Shown: one piece after another, positions 15,852 to 23,406 of the stretch
Layout: every line of letters starts with the position of its first letter
How positions within the stretch are numbered: the stretch's first letter is position 1
From: a virus
Direction: 5' to 3' (one strand)
IMG/VR virus record: IMGVR_UViG_3300006927_000081
Span: 1 to 23,406 of that record
Length of the DNA: 23,406 nucleotides
Notes under the pieces: generated by a model
What the model was told of the DNA's origin: nothing
Database searches by the model: none
Seen by the model: only the letters and a program-made list of their open reading frames with translations
Translations under genes and position numbers: made by a program

Positions 15852-16190
15852 ATGAGCACAAGATATACAAAAACGCGCACATTAGGTAATGATAGTGAAT
15901 ATTATGAGCCTCTTCGAAAGTCACGAAAGGTCAAGAAAATAATACATTATGAAACCCCTGTCCTTCACCACCCAACACCCGCACAACGCCAGAGCGTGCG
16001 GTCTACAGCGCATATTTGGAAGTACGGAGACAGACTATATAATTTATCTTATCAATATTACGGAGATTCTTCATATTGGTGGGCGATTGCATGGTACAAT
16101 GGATACCCCACTGAGGCACACATATATACTGGCGCCACTATTTTTATTCCCTTAGTCCTCGAAAATTTATTGAGCGCGCTAAACATATAG
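15852..16190 (+). CDS. LysM-domain baseplate wedge protein, gp53-like
   Basis: 112 residues. The N-terminal 45 residues are basic and probably extended. Residues ~54-104 form a LysM-like fold: WKYGDRLYNLSYQYYGDSSYWWAIAWYN followed by GATIFIPL, i.e. 'GD.l..lA..yyGd...ww.IA..N.......G..i.iP'. T4 gp53 is a LysM-containing baseplate wedge subunit that joins adjacent wedges around the hub; similar short proteins occur in Mu-type baseplates. The position among baseplate genes fits. Only 9 bases separate it from each neighbour, so all are probably on one transcript. Confidence 0.78.
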   Translation: MSTRYTKTRTLGNDSEYYEPLRKSRKVKKIIHYETPVLHHPTPAQRQSVRSTAHIWKYGDRLYNLSYQYYGDSSYWWAIAWYNGYPTEAHIYTGATIFIPLVLENLLSALNI

Positions 16191-16199
16191 AAAAAAATT

Positions 16200-19100
16200 A
16201 TGGCCAAGACTGAATTAATACAAGCATTGACAAGAATAGCCGAGGGCACATCTGCCCCCATAACTCTGACCCTTGATGCAGAGATAATAGCTGCAGGCCT
16301 TGGTTCAGATGGCCGCGGCGGATTCGGCATTGGCACCGCCCTAGATGACAATAATCCAGCACAAAAATTGTGGATCCACTATTATCGATTTTTAAAAGCT
16401 TTTGGAGCCGCCCTTGAAGAACGCCATAAAAGGGGAACTAGCGCGGCCGCCGAGCAAGGCTCCGAAGATACTCCTATTCGGAATTCAGGATGGAAACAGC
16501 TGTGGATGGAGTGCTATAAAGGCGGCGGTGTCCCGAAATCTCCATACAAAGAATCATTTGCAAAGCAGATTAGCGATTCAAAAGGCGCCCTTCCTTCTTA
16601 TGCTGCTTACGTGGCCCGGATCTGCTCACAGCAATACGATTCAGTTGGCCTCACAGGCCGCGACGAGGTGCCCAATAGAAAACAACAACTTTTTGGCACT
16701 GATGTGCGCCAAGCTCGCTTTCTGGACAACGCTTCTGTGAACGACATGGCATATAAGCCCGTCTCTGACCGGTCCAGATGGGAGAACGAAGGCGGGCCTA
16801 TGTGGACAGCTAATGGATTTATGGACGCCCTAAAGCTAACTTTAGATTTAGCCGACGCTAAGTCTGACGCTTTTATAAAATCATTTTATGGAGATAATAG
16901 GCCCGGCGATCAAGGTGTCATGATCCCGGTGGATTATTATGCGCTCCCCTCAACCGCGATAGGCATGCCGGGCCCCGGAAGAGTACCCATCTCCCGACAT
17001 GCTGGAAAAACAGCATATCAGCTTGCCGATGAAATGTATCAAAAGATGATTGCATTTATGGCAAATTACATTTTGGTAAGTTGTCACGATACAGATATGC
17101 ACAGAGGTGATCTCTCGCGCATCGCGGAGCGGGCTGATGAAATCAGAGCGGCGCAAGCTCAGGCAAGTAGAGACGCTGAAGCTTTGACTGCGTTGGTAGT
17201 AGGCGAATATCAAACAGCACCCTATCGAGAGCAATGCTATCTTCTTTCGCGCATATTTGAATTAACAGACTATAAAAGAGCAAATATCGATGGTACGATT
17301 GGGAAACGTCTTCCTTATGCACCGCAAAGTGAAAGGCGGTTTTCAGAATGGGAACCTGATGCCGGCGATCAGGATCCAATTTTGGGATATGATGGAAATG
17401 CGCACATTGCCTTAGACGGCCCGCCTTTTGGATTTTTAAACTTACTCACTCAAAATCCTAAACTACGAAATCTTTGGGGGATCTCCCCGGCCCAACTATC
17501 TGCTTTGCAGCCCATGATAAGACTTTTTAAGCTTCAAACACATGAAGATGAAGACGGAAACGAATCTCTGACTGAGCAAGAGTTTAATTTTAACTCGTAT
17601 ATAACAGATTTTAGCCCACTTCAACGAGTGGCCCCATTAACACCTTTAAAATCAGATATAGAACTTTTTCAAACTAGAGAAAAACGCGGCGTTGGCGCTG
17701 GTATACAAAGTTTTAACTTTACATACGATGGCCATAATCCATTTGCAGCCAAAAAAAGCATTAAAGCGGAATTAAAAATATTTGCTAATGATTTTGAAGA
17801 ACTTTTAAGAGATCGAGGAGGATATCGTTATATTGATTTAGCACTTAAAACTGGAAACACCATGAAAGATACCGCCCTTAGACAGGCTATTGAAGGAGAG
17901 TGTCTTCCTGATGATGAGACAAACAATCTTATGGATCCTAATAATATAGCGGCCTATGAAGACGAATTAAGTAAACTTCGATTTAGGCTTAAAGCCGTTG
18001 TTGGGTGGGCCCCACCCGCCTCGGGAATGACAAGTGTATTTTTCCACCAGAAACGCTGGAAAAGTTTAAACACATCTGATGATTTAGATTATTTTGATTT
18101 GATTGATAACCCGCAAGCAGAGCAACCGGGTATCAAAGAAGCGATTGATGTATCGTATGTAACATTAAATTTAACTCCTACGATTCATAATTTTGAAATT
18201 GATGACCAGGGTCGAGTAACTCTTACAATAAATTATTTAGCCTATGTGGAAGATTTTTTTGATTCACCTAGTTTTAATATTTTTACTGATATAGAACTTG
18301 CCGAACGCGCCGTTATGCGAAAACTTCAATTTCAAAAGATACGTAGTGTTTGTGAAGACGAAAAAGTTGAAGAGTTTAAAGAAAAGGAGGGTGAATCAAT
18401 TAAAAAAGACAAACTCAAAAGTCTACAAACAATATTACAAAAATTATATGACAATAAAATGATCCATTTTGCAAGAATGTCGTATGATCAATTAACAACT
18501 TGGCGGCGCCGCGGCCCATACGCCCCAGGCAACATGTCGAGTGTGTGGAATCCCTCCACGGAGGAAACCATCCGACATCGGCGCCAGATGCGCAACGCGA
18601 TCACCCGGCGCTCCAACGGCACAAATTTGTCAGAGGAAGGGGCCGATGCCCAGGCTCGATATTTGACGCACGTAGCCAATAACATGGATAACACAGATCT
18701 CCCATTTTTTTATGTTGGAGACCTTGTTGATATTATTTTAGATGGAATCTCCGAATACCTATCCCAGATGCCTGATCAGCTTTCATCTATTGACGAAGCC
18801 CGGCTACCTACATTTATTACCGACTGTGATATACAGTTTGAGGTACACAAGCTTAGAAAATTCGCAGATCAATTTAAACAATTTAGAGCAGTATTGGGCC
18901 CACTTGAAATTATTAATCCAGCAAACGCTGCGCAGTCAAAAGAAATTAACTTTGCATTAATTCCAATTTCAGTAAAATATTTTATGGAATGGCTAACAGA
19001 TCAGCTATTAAAGAAAGAACAAACTGTATATACGCTCCCTAACTTTTTAAACGATTTTTTTAATTTGCTTGTTCGTAATTTTTTGAACGATGATACTTGT

Positions 19101-20036
19101 TTTAAATATCCTATTAAACAAAAGATAAGGAACACTCAGACAGTTTTGAGCGATTATAATACAATGGGGTGCGATACTCTTACTGCTAATTATATCCATA
19201 TGTATGAAGCTCGCATGGCTCTCCAGAAAGCGCACCCCAAAGAGACGTTTGCGGAATATGTACCGCTCCATATTTCAAAAGAAACTTTTCCTTCACCTAT
19301 CCGGCCAGTATTAAATATCTCAGGACCAGCACCCGGGAGGCCAACGTCATTGAAACCCGAAGATAATTATAATTATTTAGTATATCATGCCGGCAGAGTG
19401 CAGCCCCGAGAACATATGAATGGTGAGTTTATGGAAGATACTGAAAATGGTATTTTTCATTTCCAAACAGGGCTTTCACACGGAATGGTTAAAACCATAG
19501 GACTTACGAAAACTACATCGCCAGGATTACCAGAGGTTAGATTCGAACAAGATGGCTATGATGGATTGCGCCAACTTCGTGAGACATTTGATGCAGAGAT
19601 TGTTACATATGCTCTTCCTCAAATGTTTCCGGGATGTTATATTTACATAGACCCCCGAGGATGGACACCTGGAAATACAAGATATTTTTCTGATGGCAAT
19701 AAAACATATGATATAACTGAATTTGGAATTGGTGGTTATTATATGGTGATACGTTCTACAACCCAATTTGGAATAGGACAAGCAGAAACAAGCATTACCG
19801 CTAAATGGGTTGCGAGTTTAGAACAAGCGGATGATGCAAGTAGGGTTAGCGGCGATGGCTCTACTGCGGGAGGAGCCGCGGGAGACATAGAAGGCGCATC
19901 AAAATGCAGTACCGCAATAAATAATTGGACCCACATCCCAGCACAATCTACACAGGGATCTGCAGACGCATCCGGGACCCCAGTAGACGAGCCCCCCATC
20001 GTCCCCGAAGGAGGCGGACAAGTTCCGACACCGTAA
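16200..20036 (+). CDS. Large baseplate/tail structural protein (1278 residues)
   Basis: No ribosome site is obvious before ATG 16200, which suggests coupling to the LysM gene 9 bases upstream. I do not recognise a single family over the whole length. Visible sections: an N-terminal ~350-residue helical region; a beta-rich block near 465-560 (FNFNSYITDF, IQSFNFTYDG, KAELKIFAND); another near 655-690 (YVTLNLTPTIHNFEI, VTLTINYLAYVEDFF); a charged helical segment near 713-755 (EEFKEKEGESIKKDKLKSLQ); and a C-terminal block (LPQMFPGCYIYIDPRGW, FGIGGYYMVIRSTTQFG, AKW) of a kind seen at the end of hub and tail proteins. The final ~50 residues are a Gly/Ser/Pro tail. It probably serves as baseplate hub or wedge. 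No lysozyme catalytic motif was found. Confidence 0.7.
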   Translation: MAKTELIQALTRIAEGTSAPITLTLDAEIIAAGLGSDGRGGFGIGTALDDNNPAQKLWIHYYRFLKAFGAALEERHKRGTSAAAEQGSEDTPIRNSGWKQLWMECYKGGGVPKSPYKESFAKQISDSKGALPSYAAYVARICSQQYDSVGLTGRDEVPNRKQQLFGTDVRQARFLDNASVNDMAYKPVSDRSRWENEGGPMWTANGFMDALKLTLDLADAKSDAFIKSFYGDNRPGDQGVMIPVDYYALPSTAIGMPGPGRVPISRHAGKTAYQLADEMYQKMIAFMANYILVSCHDTDMHRGDLSRIAERADEIRAAQAQASRDAEALTALVVGEYQTAPYREQCYLLSRIFELTDYKRANIDGTIGKRLPYAPQSERRFSEWEPDAGDQDPILGYDGNAHIALDGPPFGFLNLLTQNPKLRNLWGISPAQLSALQPMIRLFKLQTHEDEDGNESLTEQEFNFNSYITDFSPLQRVAPLTPLKSDIELFQTREKRGVGAGIQSFNFTYDGHNPFAAKKSIKAELKIFANDFEELLRDRGGYRYIDLALKTGNTMKDTALRQAIEGECLPDDETNNLMDPNNIAAYEDELSKLRFRLKAVVGWAPPASGMTSVFFHQKRWKSLNTSDDLDYFDLIDNPQAEQPGIKEAIDVSYVTLNLTPTIHNFEIDDQGRVTLTINYLAYVEDFFDSPSFNIFTDIELAERAVMRKLQFQKIRSVCEDEKVEEFKEKEGESIKKDKLKSLQTILQKLYDNKMIHFARMSYDQLTTWRRRGPYAPGNMSSVWNPSTEETIRHRRQMRNAITRRSNGTNLSEEGADAQARYLTHVANNMDNTDLPFFYVGDLVDIILDGISEYLSQMPDQLSSIDEARLPTFITDCDIQFEVHKLRKFADQFKQFRAVLGPLEIINPANAAQSKEINFALIPISVKYFMEWLTDQLLKKEQTVYTLPNFLNDFFNLLVRNFLNDDTCFKYPIKQKIRNTQTVLSDYNTMGCDTLTANYIHMYEARMALQKAHPKETFAEYVPLHISKETFPSPIRPVLNISGPAPGRPTSLKPEDNYNYLVYHAGRVQPREHMNGEFMEDTENGIFHFQTGLSHGMVKTIGLTKTTSPGLPEVRFEQDGYDGLRQLRETFDAEIVTYALPQMFPGCYIYIDPRGWTPGNTRYFSDGNKTYDITEFGIGGYYMVIRSTTQFGIGQAETSITAKWVASLEQADDASRVSGDGSTAGGAAGDIEGASKCSTAINNWTHIPAQSTQGSADASGTPVDEPPIVPEGGGQVPTP

Positions 20037-20042
20037 ATTAAA

Positions 20043-21290
20043 ATGGCAGATTTTATTAGTGACAAACCAGAAACTGTAATTGGGCTTTTTAGCAAAAGAG
20101 GCTATTATAAATACATAGCATTTAAAAGCCATGCACATGAAAATATAATTGATTTTAATAATGCTGAAAAATATCTATATGGGAGAGTTAATAGATTTTA
20201 TGTTCCAATTGTGCCGCGATTTAGTCGCGACCCTAACACCCTCCATGGGTCTTTTCGACGCTTTGATCCTGGGCTATCACAAAAAAGTTTAAATTCGGCC
20301 CATTCATTTGTTGTTGACGCATTTGAAGATTTAGCACAGCAATTTAAAAAATCTTCATTTAGTGGAAAGATTGATACAGCGCATCCATTTTTAAGTAATT
20401 TGCAAATTTATAAAACATATGAAGATCCCTTTAAGCTTTATGATGATTACTTAAATGATTATTTCTTTTCTTTGGCGGCTGAGTTTAAAGCGGAACAAAT
20501 TAAAGTAAAAAATTTTGATGATTTTACTCAACATTTAATACCGCTCTTAGAGAATTCACTATCCCAATATGCCTTTACAATGTCCGGATATATTAAAAGT
20601 CGCCATGCTCCTGTTACTTGTTCGGGCTTAGTAATTGAAATTGCAGATTTAAGCCCATCTAACGATGAGGAAAAAACAAAACAATTTTGGGAAAGCAAAA
20701 ATTGGGATTTTTTTGTTAACGCCTGTAGTAATTATGGTTTCATGGTTGACCAGTTTATTCCGTGGCGCTTAGTAGCCGATATTGGGGGTCCGGTTATGAC
20801 AGAATACGCTGCTAAATATGGCATGGGAACAACCGATGGAATATTAAACTATGCGTTCGAGACACCCCATGATGAAGGGTATGCTAGATTTAAATATATT
20901 TTATTACGCCTATATAATAGAATTAAGCTGGATAAATTTATACAAAGAGAAAACCGGGCCCTTACCGGGGGCCCACCCATTTGTGATATTGTAACAAAAA
21001 TAGTATATCCAGAAACTTATACCAAAGAACAATTAGTTAAAAAGTATCCTGAAGAGTATTTTTTAAAGCTTTACTGCAAAATGAGATTTTTGGAAGAAGA
21101 AACTAATTTTAAAGAAGCTGAGCAAAATATTCTTATTGATGATTGCGTAGAGTTGGCAATTGGTTCTGGCATTAGTGAGGCACTTTTAGTTTTTGAAAGA
21201 ATTTTAAATAAACCATTTGACTATCGCGGCTCGATGAGTTATATTAATAAACACATACAAGCGGTAGAGAATGATATTTCAAACGATTGA
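20043..21290 (+). CDS. Conserved-looking protein of unknown function, probably structural
   Basis: 415 residues starting 6 bases after the previous stop, with no clear Shine-Dalgarno. It is mostly alpha-helical and rich in aromatic residues (Phe/Tyr), without signal peptide, membrane segment, or nucleotide-binding motif. Notable stretches are FYVPIVPRFSRDPN near residue 53 and FVNACSNYGFMVDQFIPWRLVADIGGP near 223-250. It is placed in the baseplate transcript, which favours a virion or tail assembly role, but it also abuts the polymerase gene, which overlaps its last 20 bases. No family recognised. Confidence 0.7.
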   Translation: MADFISDKPETVIGLFSKRGYYKYIAFKSHAHENIIDFNNAEKYLYGRVNRFYVPIVPRFSRDPNTLHGSFRRFDPGLSQKSLNSAHSFVVDAFEDLAQQFKKSSFSGKIDTAHPFLSNLQIYKTYEDPFKLYDDYLNDYFFSLAAEFKAEQIKVKNFDDFTQHLIPLLENSLSQYAFTMSGYIKSRHAPVTCSGLVIEIADLSPSNDEEKTKQFWESKNWDFFVNACSNYGFMVDQFIPWRLVADIGGPVMTEYAAKYGMGTTDGILNYAFETPHDEGYARFKYILLRLYNRIKLDKFIQRENRALTGGPPICDIVTKIVYPETYTKEQLVKKYPEEYFLKLYCKMRFLEEETNFKEAEQNILIDDCVELAIGSGISEALLVFERILNKPFDYRGSMSYINKHIQAVENDISND

Positions 21291-22455
21291 CGATAAATCT
21301 GAATGCATTGGAACATACACTGAGGGAAAACTCCATTATGATAATTTTCCTCAAGATCTAACAAAAACATGGAAATATTCTGGCTCACTTGTTGACATGA
21401 ATATTGAATATGCATGGCTACTATGCGAGGGCCGGGCCCTTAATCAAGTGTGCCCACCAGAACTCCAAGAAACATTAAAAAAGACACAGAAACGACTGCG
21501 TGCGTATATCAAGTCATTTCAAATAGCAAAGATTAACATGCGAGACCACTGTATTTTTGATCTTGTTCCTGAAGATTTTCTTAAGGAATTCTGCGAGATT
21601 AAAAATAAAATAACAGAACATGTTTTTGAGAATTACGAAAAGCCCGGATGTTATGAACACTTAAACAATATCCAAAAGCTCTTACACAAGATACGATATC
21701 AGAATCTTAATTTAAACAATGAAGAGTGCAAAAATTTGCATCTTTCATCCCGAAATTCAACCAGAGTAAAGACACTCCTAAAAGGGCCTCGATATATAGA
21801 CTACAATCTCTTCGGAACGGTCACAGGACGCCTCACAACCTATTCAGAAAGCTTTCCCATACTAACGGTTCAAAAAGAATTTCGAAAGCTTTTAAAGCCC
21901 CATAATGAATGGTTTTTGTCTCTTGATTATAACGCTGCAGAAGTTCGAACCTTCATTGCATTAGCAGGCGAACAGCAGCCACAGGAAGACGTACATCAAT
22001 GGCATATAAAGAATCTCATTGAGGGAGGGCTAACAAGAGAAGATGCAAAAACAAGATTTTTTGCATGGCTCTATAATCCCGAAGCAGCCGATGACGAATT
22101 TAATATTTATCACCGCGAAAAACTACTTGACAATTGGTATGATCAAGGTTATATTATAACAAAGTTTAAACGCAGAATACCAGTCTCCAAGAGAAAGGCG
22201 TTAAATTATTTAATTCAGAGCACAACTGCTGATTTAGTGATGGAGCGCGCCGATAGCTTGGACGCTTTTTTAGAAGATAAAAAGTCTTTTATATCTCATA
22301 TTGTACATGACGAGATTGTTATTGATTTGGCAAATGACGAACGAAACTTAATCCCAGAAATTAAAGAGATATTTGCAAACAACAAACTAGATAAGTTTTT
22401 AGTTAATTTAACTTGCGGTAAAAATTATTACGATCTTAAAGAGTTAAAATTATGA
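21271..22455 (+). CDS. Compact family-A DNA polymerase, no exonuclease domain
   Basis: 394 residues from ATG 21271, overlapping the previous gene by 20 bases. Residues 182-190 (GTVTGRLTT) precede motif A (LDYNAAEVR, Asp219, Glu224, Arg226), motif B in the form R256-x3-K260-x3-F264-x3-Y268, a conserved NYLIQSTTADLV helix (312-323), and motif C (HDE, 346-348). All expected catalytic residues are present, so it should be an active nucleotidyltransferase. The first ~170 residues correspond at best to a thumb, and there is no 3'-5' or 5'-3' exonuclease domain. The distances A-B (41) and B-C (87) are shorter than in E. coli Pol I (53 and 124), so the fingers are reduced. T4 itself uses a family-B polymerase. 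The next gene overlaps by 4 bases (ATGA), suggesting coupled translation. Confidence 0.9.
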   Translation: MIFQTIDDKSECIGTYTEGKLHYDNFPQDLTKTWKYSGSLVDMNIEYAWLLCEGRALNQVCPPELQETLKKTQKRLRAYIKSFQIAKINMRDHCIFDLVPEDFLKEFCEIKNKITEHVFENYEKPGCYEHLNNIQKLLHKIRYQNLNLNNEECKNLHLSSRNSTRVKTLLKGPRYIDYNLFGTVTGRLTTYSESFPILTVQKEFRKLLKPHNEWFLSLDYNAAEVRTFIALAGEQQPQEDVHQWHIKNLIEGGLTREDAKTRFFAWLYNPEAADDEFNIYHREKLLDNWYDQGYIITKFKRRIPVSKRKALNYLIQSTTADLVMERADSLDAFLEDKKSFISHIVHDEIVIDLANDERNLIPEIKEIFANNKLDKFLVNLTCGKNYYDLKELKL

Positions 22456-23303
22456 TTTCAGTAATCGGTATTGGTAATGCGGCGTCAGCCATGGCAGAAA
22501 AGTTTTCTAGCACAGAGAACTATGAAGTATATTTACTAAACAACAGAGTAACGAGAAATACGGCTTCTATGTTTAAGCTAGAAGGTTTCGAGAAACCAGA
22601 AGAATATGAAGATAATATTCCCGACTTAAGCAAATTTTTTGCGGACATCAGAGATAGAGTACAGGTTTTTGTGATGGGGTCTTCTAAAAGTTCTAATTAT
22701 GTGCTTGGAATTTTAGAGCAAATTAAAAATAAAAATATAGATCTTTTTTATATAAGGCCCGACACAGATCTTTTAACAGGCACGCCTAGAACATTAGAAA
22801 AAATTACGTTTGGTGTTCTTCAAGAATATGCTAGATCAGGATTGTTCCGTTCTATTACTTTGATCTCGAATTTGCATCTTGAAAAAGTATTAGGCGAAGT
22901 GCCAATTAAGACATATTATGATGTGTTAAATAATTCTATTTTTTCAGCCATACACTATTTAAATTATTTTGAATTTTCGGACCCTGAAATTGGCCAAGTA
23001 TCGAAACCAGCAGAAATTAATCGTATTAGAACCATTGGAATGCTTAATATAAAGAATCTCGAAGAAAAATGGCTTTTTGACCTTGACACCCCCAGAGAAC
23101 TGTGTTATTATATATGTATAAATGAGAAAAAGTTAGCAACCGAAGGAGGGTTGCACAAGAAGCTTGTTGAGATGCTTAAGGAAAAGCCAAAAAATGCTTT
23201 TAGAAAAATTTCTTATGCTATCTACGAAACTGAACATGAAGATTTTGGGTTCTGCGTTGCCCACACAAACGTAGTACAAGAACAAAAAACACTTGACTCT
23301 TAA
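22452..23303 (+). CDS. Divergent FtsZ/tubulin-like protein with degenerate GTP site
   Basis: 283 residues; ATG 22452 overlaps the polymerase stop. The order of elements follows FtsZ: ISVIGIGNAASAMAEKF (2-18; FtsZ IKVIGVGGGGGNA), a strand plus loop VQVFVMGSSKSSNYVLGILEQI (70-91; FtsZ MVFIAAGMGGGTGTGAAPVV), IDLFYIRPDTDLLTG (96-110; FtsZ TVAVVTKPFNFEG), ITLISNLHLEKVLGEVP (135-151; FtsZ LITIPNDKLLKVLGRG), then YYDVLNNSIFSAIHYLNYF (155-173; FtsZ core helix H7 AFGAANDVLKGAVQGI). Residues 190-275 could be the C-terminal domain. The GGGTGTG signature is replaced by GSSKSSN, and the T7 loop NxDxxD is not evident, so GTP binding and hydrolysis are doubtful. Alternative: a Rossmann NAD-binding protein (GxGxxA near the start), less likely given the later matches. 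The gene carries the promoter for the next gene in its 3' end. Confidence 0.6.
   Translation: MISVIGIGNAASAMAEKFSSTENYEVYLLNNRVTRNTASMFKLEGFEKPEEYEDNIPDLSKFFADIRDRVQVFVMGSSKSSNYVLGILEQIKNKNIDLFYIRPDTDLLTGTPRTLEKITFGVLQEYARSGLFRSITLISNLHLEKVLGEVPIKTYYDVLNNSIFSAIHYLNYFEFSDPEIGQVSKPAEINRIRTIGMLNIKNLEEKWLFDLDTPRELCYYICINEKKLATEGGLHKKLVEMLKEKPKNAFRKISYAIYETEHEDFGFCVAHTNVVQEQKTLDS
23083..23111 (+). promoter_or_regulatory. Sigma70-type promoter inside the FtsZ-like gene
   Basis: TTGACA (23083-23088), 17-base spacer, TATTAT (23106-23111), with an extended -10 TG at 23103-23104. It points rightward toward the ssDNA-binding protein gene. Confidence 0.55.
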
Positions 23304-23321
23304 AGTTGGGTGTGTTATACT
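23293..23321 (+). promoter_or_regulatory. Sigma70-type promoter before the ssDNA-binding protein gene
   Basis: TTGACT (23293-23298), 17-base spacer, TATACT (23316-23321), and extended -10 TG at 23313-23314. The -35 overlaps the end of the FtsZ-like gene. Transcription would start near 23328, leaving a ~20-base leader with AAAGGAG before ATG 23348. Confidence 0.75.
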
Positions 23322-23347
23322 TTATTCACAAAAGGAGAAATTGAATA

Positions 23348-23406
23348 ATGTCAATTGATATGGAGCTTATGCGCCGCAAGCTCGCAACTTTGCGCGGTGA
23401 AAACAA
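23348..23406 (+). CDS. Start of probable gp32-like ssDNA-binding protein (3' partial)
   Basis: ATG 23348 follows AAAGGAG at 23331-23337. Only 19 codons are in the window (MSIDMELMRRKLATLRGEN). This opening, with a short acidic-basic helix and a LRxxLxxLxG pattern, is the way I remember gp32-type single-stranded DNA-binding proteins of T4-like phages beginning. If so it would coat ssDNA during replication and recombination and would be expected to be expressed early, which fits the sigma70-type promoter just upstream. The evidence is short and the identity should be taken as tentative. Confidence 0.6.
   Translation, partial: MSIDMELMRRKLATLRGEN

Noticed and set aside
22452-22510. NAD(P)-binding dehydrogenase (6-phosphogluconate or P5C reductase type) at the FtsZ-like gene
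   Set aside because: The N-terminal GIGNAASAMA resembles a Rossmann fingerprint, but nothing downstream fits such enzymes, while several later blocks fit FtsZ in the right order. Not fully excluded.
1-23406. tRNA genes, CRISPR arrays, insertion sequences, integrase or attachment sites
   Set aside because: Intergenic spaces are all under 200 bases and were inspected; no cloverleaf, spaced direct repeats, transposase motifs or terminal inverted repeats were seen.

Overview
The window is a late-gene region of a T4-like contractile-tailed phage (myovirus) that runs into the start of a replication-gene cluster. All genes are on the + strand. Proteins recognisable by motif and by gene order are, from left to right: prohead scaffold (gp22-like, 5' end outside the window), major capsid protein (gp23-like), an accessory head protein, a small Lys/Arg-rich protein, neck proteins (gp13-like, split over two frames, and gp14-like), tail sheath stabiliser (gp15-like), tail sheath (gp18-like), tail tube (gp19-like), a zinc-finger baseplate hub protein (gp26-like), a small protein in the position of gp51, a tape measure protein, several baseplate proteins including a LysM/gp53-like one, a compact family-A DNA polymerase, an FtsZ/tubulin-like protein, and the first codons of what looks like a gp32-type ssDNA-binding protein. 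The host cannot be read from the sequence. The mosaic of AT-rich coding DNA with GGC/GCC-rich patches, and similarity by eye to T4-like phages from seawater, suggests an uncultured aquatic bacteriophage (inference).

Layout: 1-2897 capsid assembly; 2898-4440 two short transcription units bounded by hairpin terminators; 4441-7194 neck and tail completion; 7195-12014 sheath, tube, hub protein and small chaperone-like protein; 12007-12076 terminator plus putative promoter; 12077-21290 tape measure and baseplate; 21271-23406 DNA polymerase, FtsZ-like protein and ssDNA-binding protein. Genes within each unit are tightly packed or overlap. Five of the breaks between units carry the same short motif (ACTATTTA or a one-base variant), three of them immediately after a terminator. 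This may be the phage's late promoter element.

The points most worth following up are: (1) the 283-residue protein at 22452-23303, which follows the layout of FtsZ/tubulin from end to end but has lost the glycine-rich GTP-binding loop and the T7 catalytic residues, and sits between a DNA polymerase and an ssDNA-binding protein; (2) the gp13-like neck protein, open in two overlapping frames so that a -1 shift or a one-base error is needed to make it; (3) a T7 run at the gp26/gp51 junction, just upstream of the tape measure gene, where other phages use programmed frameshifting; (4) two near-identical extended -10 sigma70 promoters exactly 210 bp apart driving the ssDNA-binding protein gene; (5) a marked excess of GGCGCC, GCCGGC and all-G/C 8-bp palindromes. 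Function assignments rest on reading translations and remembered family features; no database search was run.
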